Positions 1 to 7,290 of a DNA stretch of 31,893 nt are shown one piece after another. Within the stretch, counting starts at the first letter, position 1, and each line of letters opens with the position of its first letter. The DNA comes from Actinomycetes bacterium (lineage in GTDB: Bacteria; Actinomycetota; Coriobacteriia; Coriobacteriales; Eggerthellaceae), in assembly GCA_023460315.1 (NCBI GenBank), contig JAEWQO010000015.1, positions 1 to 31,893 on the forward strand. Direction: 5' to 3'. Below the pieces are notes generated by a model. The model saw only the letters and a list, made by a program, of their open reading frames with translations. It searched no databases and was not told the DNA's origin. Both the position numbers and the translations under genes were made by a program.

Positions 1-55
1 CGAATCAGACACGCCCGTCACGGCAGCGACATGGGAAGTGGATATAGGAAGATGA
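1..55 (+). CDS. C-terminal end of an unidentified protein (partial)
   Basis: Reading frame 2 is open from the window edge and ends at a TGA at 53-55. It gives a 17-residue tail (ESDTPVTAATWEVDIGR) of ordinary codon use. The stop falls at the foot of a terminator-like hairpin, which is where the last gene of an operon should end. Frame 1 is also open until 63 but its stop lies inside the hairpin, so it is less likely. The fragment is too short to assign a family. It could be the end of a partner of the lipoprotein at 518, but that is only a guess from position. Confidence 0.4.
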   Translation, partial: ESDTPVTAATWEVDIGR

Positions 56-91
56 AAGGCTGACGCCCAGAAAACCCCGGGGTCAGCCTTT
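55..91 (+). terminator. Hairpin terminator candidate
   Basis: A perfect 10-bp inverted repeat pairs AAAGGCTGAC (55-64) with GTCAGCCTTT (82-91) around a 17-base loop. It directly follows the stop codon of the upstream partial gene. The A-rich left foot and T-rich right foot fit a bidirectional intrinsic terminator, although no long T run follows. Confidence 0.55.
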
Positions 92-93
92 CG

Positions 94-396
94 TTGCTTC
101 TTGACAAAACTATCTACATATCAGTCGTCGATCATGACGCACGTCATGTAGACCTCGTGATAGATGCGACATCGACGGATGTCGACCAACTGTGTGCCAC
201 CGGACAAGCCGTTGCCCAATGCTTGTCGGATCACGCACAGGTGACTGATTCTTCAGGTGCCGAGCTGTCGGATGAGATGCCTTGCGGTGCTTTGTTCGAG
301 GCTTACGATTTGTCGGTTCGCGTCGAAGGCTTGAGGTCGGCTGACGTGTTTGATGGGATGTTGCCCGCTGGAGGCGATGAAATGACGTGGCAGTGA
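94..396 (+). CDS. Hypothetical acidic protein (doubtful)
   Basis: A 100-codon frame could start at TTG 94 and ends at TGA 394-396. The product is acidic (many Asp and Glu) with no membrane segment and no recognised motif. Codon use looks protein-like, and the antisense frame translates to an implausible Arg/Pro/His-rich product. Against it, the only start is a TTG three bases past the terminator hairpin with no clear ribosome binding site. I do not recognise a family. It may be a real small gene, a decayed gene, or chance. Confidence 0.35.
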   Translation: MLLDKTIYISVVDHDARHVDLVIDATSTDVDQLCATGQAVAQCLSDHAQVTDSSGAELSDEMPCGALFEAYDLSVRVEGLRSADVFDGMLPAGGDEMTWQ

Positions 397-517
397 TGTG
401 ACGCCATTGGCTAGAGCGTGGTGGAATCGCTTTTTTATGTTGAATCAAAATTGCATGAGGGTGATGCTTGTATGACGAGCGAGCGTCTGCCGGACGAGGG
501 AATGGAACGAGGGATGT

Positions 518-1654
518 ATGGACAAGAGGTCATTCGACCGCCGCACGCTTGTGAAACTGCTGGGGACCGGTGCCCTGCTGGTGCTGGCGCCTTCGGTGCT
601 TGCGGGATGTGATGGCGTCAAGGGAACGCTCGACGCGGTGTTGGAGGGCACTCGCGAATTTACCGATGATGCCGGGCGGGATTTGGTCATTCCAATTGCT
701 GGCAAACTGGAACGCGTGTATTTCACTTCGAACTCGGCGCAGATATTCTGTTTTACTCTCGATCCGAGCGTCATTGCTGGCACCACGTTCCAGTTCACGA
801 AGCAGGAACTGGAATACCTTCCCGAAGGGACGTCGGGGCTGACGTACATGGGCTCGCTTTCGGGCGATGGCGAAATCAACCGAGAGATGCTTATGGTCGA
901 GGATGTGCAACTGGTGTTTTCCATCTCGACAATTGGAATCTCGGCTTCAAATGTTTCCGATGCCAATGATCTGCAGAATGCTACCGGTATTCCTGTGGTG
1001 TGTTTGGATGGATCAATGGAAAAGATTGCCGCCTGCTATCGGCGTTTGGGCGATGTTTTGGGATGTGCCGATCGTGCGGAAGAGTTGGCGAAGTATTGCG
1101 AAAATGTGTACGGCCGCGTGACGGCTGCGGTTGCCGCCGTTCCCGAGGTTGATCGCACGACATTGTACTATGCCGAGGGTCCAGAGGGCCTCCAAACCGA
1201 GCCAGATGCCTCGCAGCATGCCCTTGCCTTTGCTGCAGCGGGTGCAATCAATGTGGCTGCGGTGCCCGAGAATGAGGGTCAGGGCATGTCAAATGTATCG
1301 CTTGAGCAAGTGCTTGCATGGGATCCCGAGGTTATTGTTGCGTGGGACGAGGTAGTGCGTGGCGGGGCTGACGCCATTATCCGTCGCGACCCAAACTGGT
1401 CGACCATCAAGGCGGTGCAGGATGGGCGTGTGTACACGATGCCCAATGTTCCTTTCGCATGGTGCGATCGTCCGCCAGCGGTCAACCGCTTTATGGGCAT
1501 CCAGTGGCTTGCGAACATGCTGTATCCCGATGCTTATGACGTCGACATGGTAGAAGCAACGAAAAGCTTCTACTCAACCATGTACTGGGTTGACATCACC
1601 GATGACCAGGCAAAGGAAATTCTCGGCAACAGCTACCCACCCTATCGGGGATAG
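518..1654 (+). CDS. ABC transporter substrate-binding lipoprotein, iron-complex/cobalamin type (Peripla_BP_2-like)
   Basis: The 378-residue product fits the extracytoplasmic receptors that deliver siderophore-iron, heme or cobalamin to ABC importers. Residues 7-31 form an export signal: a twin arginine at 8-9, a hydrophobic stretch, and a lipobox ending at Cys31 (VLAGC), so it is probably a Tat-exported lipoprotein. The body contains features typical of the two-lobe fold with a long connecting helix: FTDDAGRDLVIP near the start, PEVIVAWDE in the second lobe, and VQDGRVYTMPN near the end. The start at 518 is supported by GAACGAGGG at 505-513. No permease or ATPase gene lies beside it in the window, so it is either the last gene of an operon beginning upstream or an orphan receptor. 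The substrate cannot be named from sequence alone. Confidence 0.8.
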   Translation: MDKRSFDRRTLVKLLGTGALLVLAPSVLAGCDGVKGTLDAVLEGTREFTDDAGRDLVIPIAGKLERVYFTSNSAQIFCFTLDPSVIAGTTFQFTKQELEYLPEGTSGLTYMGSLSGDGEINREMLMVEDVQLVFSISTIGISASNVSDANDLQNATGIPVVCLDGSMEKIAACYRRLGDVLGCADRAEELAKYCENVYGRVTAAVAAVPEVDRTTLYYAEGPEGLQTEPDASQHALAFAAAGAINVAAVPENEGQGMSNVSLEQVLAWDPEVIVAWDEVVRGGADAIIRRDPNWSTIKAVQDGRVYTMPNVPFAWCDRPPAVNRFMGIQWLANMLYPDAYDVDMVEATKSFYSTMYWVDITDDQAKEILGNSYPPYRG

Positions 1655-1667
1655 CCTGGGGGGCAAG

Positions 1668-1697
1668 TCGACGCCCGCCGTGGACTTCGGGCGTCGA
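1668..1697. terminator. Hairpin between convergent genes
   Basis: A perfect 10-bp inverted repeat, TCGACGCCCG (1668-1677) with CGGGCGTCGA (1688-1697), has a 10-base loop and starts 14 bases after the lipoprotein stop. There is no T run. It lies between convergent genes, where a bidirectional terminator is expected. Confidence 0.45.
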
Positions 1698-1789
1698 GTG
1701 TGCCATGCTCTCAGAACAAGGCACAACGGCTGGCAAGGGGCGCTGCCGCCCGTCACCTGTCATCGTCGAGCAGTCATGGCTGTCCGCCA

Positions 1790-3274
1790 TCACCTTTTGG
1801 CATCCCCTCGCTTTATTCCAAGCAAGGCATTGAGCTCCTTGCGGGAATTTATCTCCAGCTTGGTGTAGACGTGACGCGTGTGCGTCTTGACGGTGTTCGT
1901 GCTGATGCTCAGTTCGTCGGCGATCTGCGAGAGACGCTTTCCCTGCGCAATGAGCGTCAGAACCTCCTCCTCCCGGTTGGTGAGCTGATGGGCATGTCCC
2001 AGCTCCTTGCATTTAAGGCCCGTCCGGTTCTTTTTCAGATACAATTCCCGGTCATCGGCAATCGTGTGTTTCAGCACCACGCCCCATGGGGATGTCACTG
2101 ACTTTTCCGAGAAGAAGAAGCAGGCGACGAACACCAGAAGCCCCGCCATGCCCAAGAGAACGAGGAAATGCACGAAGGCCGGCAGCGATGACACGTCAAT
2201 GACGCTGCCGGTAAGTCTGCCCGTTTGGGATGCGGCCATGCGCACGGCTCGTTCGATGGCGAAAATCCAGAGTGCACATACTCCATAGCGGTAGGAGAGG
2301 TTGCTCATAATGACCATGATGAGCAACAGAAGAACGGTGTAGCTGGTCAGCGCGCAGGTGTCGGCTATGGCCGCCCATCCTTCAACCAGGCCGTCGAGCG
2401 GGGCCAGCGATATGAGCATCAGGGGCATGGCAATCTTCCACAGAAGAGAGAAATCAAGCTTTTCGCCCAGGCGGCTTACCAGAACATAGACTACGGCCGC
2501 GCCGACAAAGGCACCCATGCCGGAATTCATCGAGAGGGGACTCATGAAGACGCCGTTGCGCATGCCATAGACAAAGGAGTAAAGCCCAACGACTACCACC
2601 GGCTTCCAAGGAAAGGAGTAATCATGTTGATAGACAGGAGGGAATCCGTCTGCGGGCAGGGTGAGGTAAGACCTCCACAGGCAAAGGAGGGAGATGATCG
2701 GCACCAGGCAGGTCCCCACCCAGAGCCAGGGCAGCGAAAGGCCCTTGAACGCCCAGAGAACAAGACAGCTGACGACGATTCCGGCCGCGTAGTAGCCGGC
2801 AACGCGCAGGGGGTTGATACAGCCAAAGAATTCCGACCACAGCATGAGGATGAACGAGATGCCAATTGAGCCGCTGATGATGGCGGGCCATCTGAGCATG
2901 CCCGCCCATTCGGGGTGATAGATTGAGGCGAAGTTCATGCACGCTGCGCCGGTCATGGCGATGACGGTAGCGGCGATTGCCCACGGGTGTGAGTAGAAGG
3001 GCGCCAGACGCTTGGCAAACACGGCGAGCAGGATGAGCACGAAGACCGAGAGGTAATCGAACAGCGCATAGGCGTCAAAAAAAGGAAGCGGCGCGCCGAA
3101 ATCAAGCGCCGGGAAATCTATCTGTGCATTGGAGTAGAGAGTTTCGGTCCAGACACGAAAGATTCCCATGCCCATGAAGCAGAAGGGAACAGGGTAGAAA
3201 CTTTTCCAGACCTTGTCGGCTGTCGCATTGAGAGAACATGGCTTCCTTGGCACTTCAATCACCCCCGCTAACAT
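1790..3274 (-). CDS. LuxR-family regulator with multi-spanning membrane N-terminus
   Basis: About 430 residues of roughly ten to twelve hydrophobic segments are followed by a C-terminal LuxR/GerE helix-turn-helix of about 60 residues (LTNREEEVLTLIAQGK, then ISTNTVKTHTRHVYTKLE). This architecture of a membrane sensor fused to a LuxR DNA-binding domain is abundant in Eggerthellaceae, next to reductase genes. The frame stays open to 3652, but the extra N-terminus is Pro/Ala-rich and runs over the divergent gene's start, so I place the start at ATG 3272-3274. A GTG at 3251-3253 preceded by GGGGG is an alternative. It is divergent from the flavoprotein at 3465 with repeated half-sites between them. 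The likely role (inference) is sensing a substrate at the membrane and activating that reductase. A two-component partner is neither needed nor seen. Confidence 0.85.
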   Translation of the reverse strand: MLAGVIEVPRKPCSLNATADKVWKSFYPVPFCFMGMGIFRVWTETLYSNAQIDFPALDFGAPLPFFDAYALFDYLSVFVLILLAVFAKRLAPFYSHPWAIAATVIAMTGAACMNFASIYHPEWAGMLRWPAIISGSIGISFILMLWSEFFGCINPLRVAGYYAAGIVVSCLVLWAFKGLSLPWLWVGTCLVPIISLLCLWRSYLTLPADGFPPVYQHDYSFPWKPVVVVGLYSFVYGMRNGVFMSPLSMNSGMGAFVGAAVVYVLVSRLGEKLDFSLLWKIAMPLMLISLAPLDGLVEGWAAIADTCALTSYTVLLLLIMVIMSNLSYRYGVCALWIFAIERAVRMAASQTGRLTGSVIDVSSLPAFVHFLVLLGMAGLLVFVACFFFSEKSVTSPWGVVLKHTIADDRELYLKKNRTGLKCKELGHAHQLTNREEEVLTLIAQGKRLSQIADELSISTNTVKTHTRHVYTKLEINSRKELNALLGIKRGDAKR

Positions 3275-3279
3275 CCCCA

Positions 3280-3409
3280 GTAACCCAACTATAGAGCAAA
3301 AAGGTGAGGGAATTCGCCGAAAATCACCCAAAAAAAGAGCCGCAGACATGATTTGCAAAACCCGTTGGGTGACTAACCTGTGGATTGCCGCACGAAAATG
3401 TTGGGTGGC
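3280..3409. promoter_or_regulatory. Candidate LuxR operator array (four TTGGGTGA-like half-sites)
   Basis: The divergent gap holds four related octamers. TTGGGTTA (3281-3288) and TTGGGTGA (3324-3331) are on the minus strand. TTGGGTGA (3365-3372) and TTGGGTGG (3401-3408) are on the plus strand. The two identical copies form an inverted pair. The plus copies start 36 bp apart. A weak -35-like TTGCAA lies at 3353-3358, so the third copy would overlap the promoter spacer. Assignment to the adjacent LuxR regulator is inferred from position. Confidence 0.45.
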
Positions 3410-3418
3410 AAGAAGACA

Positions 3419-3437
3419 GGCCGGTCGAAGGCCGGCC
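3419..3437 (+). other. Leader hairpin before the flavoprotein gene
   Basis: GGCCGG (3419-3424) pairs with CCGGCC (3432-3437) around a 7-base loop. It sits just upstream of the strong ribosome binding site AGGAGGAAAGG (3450-3460). It may stabilise the leader or modulate translation. No function is shown. Confidence 0.3.
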
Positions 3438-3464
3438 GATTTGAATGGCAGGAGGAAAGGGGAC

Positions 3465-5096
3465 ATGATGAAAGGACTCACGAGACGCAGCTTTTTGAAG
3501 GGTGCGGTCGCGGGCGGTGCGACGATGGCTGTGGGGGCGGGTCTTGCGGCCTGCGCGCCCGCACAGCAGGGCGCATCTGCCGGAACGGGCACGGGTGCGA
3601 CAACATCATCCGATGCCGCCCGCTGGAGCTGGTCGACGGCTCCCGAACCCATCGCCGAATCGGATTTCGTGGAAACCTACAATGCGGACGTATGCATTGT
3701 GGGCCTGGGCGCGGCTGGTGCTCCCGCGGCCATGTATGCGGCGCTCCACGGTCTCAATACGGTGGTGCTGCAGAAGGGTAACAAAGCCATTTCGAACGGC
3801 TGGTGCGCCAATGCCATCAATAACAAGCAATGGCTCGAGTCCGGTGGCGAGCCCTTTGACACGGGGGAGCTTTATGCGGATTTTGCCGACGTTTCCAACG
3901 GACGCGACAACGGCAAGCTGGTCATGAACTTCCTCAATCGCGGCGGCGAGGTGATGGACTGGATATTCGACAACACCACGGAGAAGACTCCCGTCGTTGT
4001 GGAAAAGGGGCAATCCATCGGCTGGTATGTCGACAATGACTTCTCCACGCGCTATGCGCAGTATGCCGAGCTGCTTACGCTTATGGGCGAAAAGGCTGAA
4101 GCCGCGGGCGCGACCATGCTGTGGGACACTCCGGCGGTGCAGCTTGTCACCAATGACGCCGGTGACGTGGTGGGCGTGATTGGCCAGAACTCGAACGGGA
4201 AGCATGTGAAGGTGAATGCCTCCAAAGGCGTACTCATGGCCTGCGGGGACATCACTGACGACGAGGAGATGTTGGAATGCTATGCCCCGCTTCTTCTGGG
4301 CGTGCAGAGCATGCATGGCGCACCCAACAACACCGGTGACGCCATCAAGATGGGAACGTGGATCGGCGCCAAAATCACCCCGGCCCCGCATGCCCTGATG
4401 ATGCACTTCGATCCCACGTGGCTTCCGGAAGGCAACGCGCCGTTCTCGGGCATCCCGTGGCTGCGCGTCAACGTCAAGGGCGAGCGCTTCGGCAACGAGG
4501 ACGTTCCCTATCAGGCCGTGGTTCAGGCTGTCGCGGCGCAGCCCGAAAAGCTTGCGTTCCAGATCACGGATGCCCACTGGATGGATCATGTGGCGGACAT
4601 GCCCAATCCGAACAGCCATAGCCGCGAGACGGCAGATCCAGCCAACGACTGGGCAAAGGCCGTGGAGCGGGGCGCCATCATCAAGTCCGACACGCTGGAA
4701 GGCATCGCTGACACGTACGGAATTGACAAGAAGACGTTCCTCGCGACGGTGGAGCGCTACAACGAGCTGTGCGCGAAGGGGGTCGATGAGGACTTTGGCG
4801 TGAAGAGCGAGTTCATGGGCTATACCGCCATCAAGGAGCCCCCGTTCTACGCCATCAAGCGTGCTCCGGGTGTCCTCGCCACGGTCGGCGGCTTGCAGGT
4901 GGAAGAGCACAGCCGCGTCCTGAACGAGGAAGGTGAAGTGATCAAGGGCCTGTGGGCGGCGGGCGACTGCGGCGGCTCCTTCTATGGGCATGAATATCCC
5001 ATGGTCCTTCCCGGCGGTTCCATCGGACGTGGGTTCATCTTCGGGGTGTTGTCTGTCAAAGACATGATGGACGACTTCGAGAGCGTGACCGCGTAG
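3465..5096 (+). CDS. Tat-exported FAD-dependent reductase, fumarate/urocanate reductase-like flavoprotein
   Basis: The 543-residue protein has a twin-arginine signal (TRRSFLK, residues 6-12) and a lipobox-like LAAC ending at Cys30, so it probably acts outside the membrane. The FAD dinucleotide motif GLGAAG is at 80-85. The catalytic-core GERFGNE with Arg341 corresponds to the active-site arginine of flavocytochrome c fumarate reductases. The C-terminal FAD stretch contains GLWAAGDCGG (about 495-504) and SIGRGFIFG with Arg522. There is no heme CxxCH domain and no FMN-binding domain, so electrons must come from a separate cytochrome or quinol partner not seen here. The start is ATG 3465, seven bases after AGGAGG; the frame is open further upstream but that part is implausible. 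It pairs with the divergent membrane LuxR gene. The substrate is unknown; fumarate is possible, but the family reduces many organic acceptors. Confidence 0.85.
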   Translation: MMKGLTRRSFLKGAVAGGATMAVGAGLAACAPAQQGASAGTGTGATTSSDAARWSWSTAPEPIAESDFVETYNADVCIVGLGAAGAPAAMYAALHGLNTVVLQKGNKAISNGWCANAINNKQWLESGGEPFDTGELYADFADVSNGRDNGKLVMNFLNRGGEVMDWIFDNTTEKTPVVVEKGQSIGWYVDNDFSTRYAQYAELLTLMGEKAEAAGATMLWDTPAVQLVTNDAGDVVGVIGQNSNGKHVKVNASKGVLMACGDITDDEEMLECYAPLLLGVQSMHGAPNNTGDAIKMGTWIGAKITPAPHALMMHFDPTWLPEGNAPFSGIPWLRVNVKGERFGNEDVPYQAVVQAVAAQPEKLAFQITDAHWMDHVADMPNPNSHSRETADPANDWAKAVERGAIIKSDTLEGIADTYGIDKKTFLATVERYNELCAKGVDEDFGVKSEFMGYTAIKEPPFYAIKRAPGVLATVGGLQVEEHSRVLNEEGEVIKGLWAAGDCGGSFYGHEYPMVLPGGSIGRGFIFGVLSVKDMMDDFESVTA

Positions 5097-5145
5097 CCTC
5101 GGGTGCAACCTGCCGACCCGCCAAACCATGCGTGCGGAGCGAGAA

Positions 5146-5185
5146 TCCTGCATGCCGGCGCCTTTCGGGGCGCCGGCATGCAGGA
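5146..5185 (+). terminator. Strong 17-bp hairpin terminator after flavoprotein gene
   Basis: A perfect 17-bp stem, with arms at 5146-5162 and 5169-5185 (core CATGCCGGCGCC), closes a 6-base loop (TTTCGG) about 50 bp past the stop codon. It lacks a T run but is by far the most stable local structure, so transcription probably ends here. Confidence 0.65.
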
Positions 5186-5284
5186 CGTGCTGTGCGCAGG
5201 TGCCATCAGCGGAGGCTGCACCCCCACGGTCTGTGCTGCAGTTGATTGGATCCCTTGCCCTCGCTCATTTTATACCCGTTGGCA

Positions 5285-5290
5285 TATAAT
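5285..5290 (+). promoter_or_regulatory. -10 promoter element for the THEP1-like gene
   Basis: A consensus TATAAT lies 38 bases upstream of the ATG at 5329. It is inside the small inverted repeat TTATA-N10-TATAA (5270-5289). No good -35 is present at 16-18 bp, so an activator may be needed. Confidence 0.5.
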
Positions 5291-5328
5291 GCATCGAGGG
5301 AAAGAACAGGGAGGGGCGGGAGGCGCCG

Positions 5329-6129
5329 ATGTTGTTCATGCTGACGGGAGAGGTGCAGACGGGCAAGACGCGATGGCTTGAGAGCCTCGTGTCCCAGCTG
5401 TCCCTTGATGGGGTGAGGTGCTCTGGCGTGCTTGCTCCCGGTATGTGGCGTCGCCGCGGCGCCGATGAGCAGAGGGAGGAGCCGGCGGAGGGCAGCTTGG
5501 ACCTGGAGGCGTGCCCTTCGGCTCGTCCTGCGCACGCCGGCGGCACGGATGCGGCAGCGGCATCGCTGCTGCCACTCGGGCTTTCCGACGATGCCGGCCG
5601 GCAAGACCCCCTTCCGTTTGGCGGATTGCCCCTCTCGGCTCCCGTGCAGGGCCTCGCGGGGAGCGGGGAGTTTGAGAAGCTGGGGATCGAGAACGTGCTG
5701 CTCCCCGGCGGCGAGCGCATCCTGTTTGCCCGGCGACGCGACCTGTCCCAGAAGGCGGGCACGTTCGACCCGTCAAGCCAGAGCGCGGCGGCGCAGCTCG
5801 CTTGGGACATCTCCGATGCCGCCCTCATGCGCGTGAACGATCATTTTGCCTCGCTCGCAGGCTCTGCGCGGGATGCGTCGGTTCAGAGAGGCCTGCTGGT
5901 CGTTGACGAGCTGGGGAGGTTGGAACTGATGCGTGGAGGGGGGCTGACCGAGGCCGTCTCCCTGCTGGAAGCCGGCCCCACGCCTGCGTTTCCCCATGCA
6001 ATCATTGTCGTGCGCGCCGCCTTGGCCGAGCGTGCCGGAGCGCGCTTCGCTTCGTCCTGGGGTGGGTTCCAGGCAGTGTTTCCCGACGATGCCGGGCGTG
6101 CGGTCATCCGAGCCGCCTGCGGGGTTTGA
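5329..6129 (+). CDS. Nucleoside-triphosphatase, THEP1-like
   Basis: The 266-residue protein starts with a P-loop (GEVQTGKT, residues 7-14) and has a Walker B-like LLVVDELGRLEL at 189-200. The DExGxLEL pattern is characteristic of THEP1 NTPases. Family members are usually about 170-190 residues. The excess here is a Gly/Ala/Pro-rich segment of about 70 residues (around 42-113) between the P-loop and the conserved middle (GIENVLLPGGERILFARR). The enzyme class hydrolyses ATP/GTP in vitro; its cellular role is unclear. It is a single-gene unit with its own -10 box, convergent with the LysR gene. The P-loop and Walker B make the family call fairly safe; a metabolic role cannot be stated. Confidence 0.75.
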   Translation: MLFMLTGEVQTGKTRWLESLVSQLSLDGVRCSGVLAPGMWRRRGADEQREEPAEGSLDLEACPSARPAHAGGTDAAAASLLPLGLSDDAGRQDPLPFGGLPLSAPVQGLAGSGEFEKLGIENVLLPGGERILFARRRDLSQKAGTFDPSSQSAAAQLAWDISDAALMRVNDHFASLAGSARDASVQRGLLVVDELGRLELMRGGGLTEAVSLLEAGPTPAFPHAIIVVRAALAERAGARFASSWGGFQAVFPDDAGRAVIRAACGV

Positions 6130-6207
6130 TTCATCGCGTGAGCGTTCTGCCGGGAGAGGGGCATCTGTCCGGATTTCGCGTCCGATGGGTGGTTCCCGCG
6201 GGAAAGC

Positions 6208-7098
6208 TCATTCAAGAAAGTCTTGGGCGAACAGGCCGAATGCTCGACACTCATCGTTCTTGCTGCTGCTGAGATAGGCAATGCAGACCAAGTGCCGTTC
6301 GTATGGGTAGAGCGGAATGGCCACCATCCCGCTTGCCGCTTTCAGAAGATTCTCGGTTTTGACGGGTCGTATCCCCACTCCCTTTCCTGTGGCGATATTG
6401 AGATCGATTGCGGCCATGTCCTCAAAAAACACGATGTTTTTATGGGAGATGTGACGGGATGCTTCTCTCATTGTCGGCTCATATGACGGGGGATAGTATC
6501 CCCGAGGCATCAAGAGAATATTTTGGGTTTTTAAAGTTTCCCACGTGATGAACTGATTGCTTGCCAAGGGGTGAGATTCGTTGACCAGGCAGGCGCGCGT
6601 TGCCTCGAAAAGGGGAAGCGAGACGATGCCTTCGTGCTGGGTTGCGTCGCTTTCAAGCGTGAAGGTGACGTCAGCTGTGCCCTCTTCAAGCATGGCGAGC
6701 GAGTTCTTTCGGTCCGATACGATGAACGTGACCTCGATGCCTTCGTTTTCCCTTTGAAAGCTTTCGGCAAGTGCGGTGGCCGATGAACGGTCGAATATGG
6801 ACGGGGGCCAAGCCAGGGTGAACCTTCCGTTAGGGCTGTGCGCGTGAGAGCGCGCTTCGGACACGGCTCTCGTGAGGGTTGCGGTGATTTGAATGAGGCT
6901 ATGGTAAAGGGATTCTCCTGCTGGCGTGAGGCTCACGTGCCTGTTGCTTCTCTCGAAGAGAGAGAAGCCCAGTTCTGATTCGAGTGACCTGATTTGATAG
7001 GTCATGGCTGGTTGGGATATGAACAGCTTCTCTGCGGCTTGGTGAAAATTGAGATAGGTTGCCGCTTGGACGAAGCACTGTATCTGACGGTCATTCAT
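6208..7098 (-). CDS. LysR-family transcriptional regulator
   Basis: The 296-residue protein has an N-terminal winged helix-turn-helix (residues 1-60: QCFVQAATYLNFHQAAEKLF, then SQPAMTYQIRSLE and LGFSLFERSNR), followed by a periplasmic-binding-like effector domain. I chose ATG 7096-7098 because the HTH starts there; the frame extends 12 codons further to a GTG at 7134. It is transcribed away from the flavoprotein at 7291, the classic LysR arrangement, with an AT-rich palindrome between the two genes. Inference: it activates the reductase gene when its small-molecule inducer binds, and represses itself. The inducer is probably the reductase substrate or a relative, but is not identifiable. Confidence 0.9.
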   Translation of the reverse strand: MNDRQIQCFVQAATYLNFHQAAEKLFISQPAMTYQIRSLESELGFSLFERSNRHVSLTPAGESLYHSLIQITATLTRAVSEARSHAHSPNGRFTLAWPPSIFDRSSATALAESFQRENEGIEVTFIVSDRKNSLAMLEEGTADVTFTLESDATQHEGIVSLPLFEATRACLVNESHPLASNQFITWETLKTQNILLMPRGYYPPSYEPTMREASRHISHKNIVFFEDMAAIDLNIATGKGVGIRPVKTENLLKAASGMVAIPLYPYERHLVCIAYLSSSKNDECRAFGLFAQDFLE

Positions 7099-7175
7099 GA
7101 GGCGTTCTTTCTTGAGGGGACCCACGCTCTGCACCCGTGTGTTTTGCCAGAGCTTCTACAAGGATCTATAGTACC

Positions 7176-7200
7176 TTTTGATAAATAATATTTATCAAAA
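7176..7200. promoter_or_regulatory. LysR operator candidate: 11-bp perfect inverted repeat
   Basis: TTTTGATAAAT (7176-7186) and its reverse complement (7190-7200) are separated by AAT. The site contains the T-N11-A spacing expected of LysR recognition sites. Related half-sites TTTGATA (7253-7259) and TTTTGATGA (near 7267-7275) lie downstream around the promoter, as seen when LysR proteins contact both a recognition and an activation site. Confidence 0.65.
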
Positions 7201-7230
7201 CTCTCAGAAAATCGAAATTTATTTCGGGCT

Positions 7231-7258
7231 TTGACTTATCTACAATAAAAAATTTGAT
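7231..7258 (+). promoter_or_regulatory. Promoter candidate for the second flavoprotein
   Basis: TTGACT (7231-7236) and TTTGAT (7253-7258) are separated by 16 bp. The -10 half coincides with a TTTGATA half-site. A TACAAT at 7241-7246 is an alternative -10 without a good -35. Confidence 0.4.
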
Positions 7259-7290
7259 AGGTTACTTTTGATGAAGGGGAAGGGGTTTCC

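Noticed and set aside
101..106. TTGACA as a -35 box near the window start
   Set aside because: No acceptable -10 lies 16-18 bp downstream.
3606..5153. 515-codon open frame on the minus strand
   Set aside because: Antisense to the flavoprotein gene, which carries all expected motifs. The antisense product is His/Arg-rich and unrecognisable.
6190..6210. TTCCCGCGGGAA palindrome as terminator between convergent genes
   Set aside because: It has no loop and only six pairs, so it would not form a useful RNA hairpin. No T run follows.
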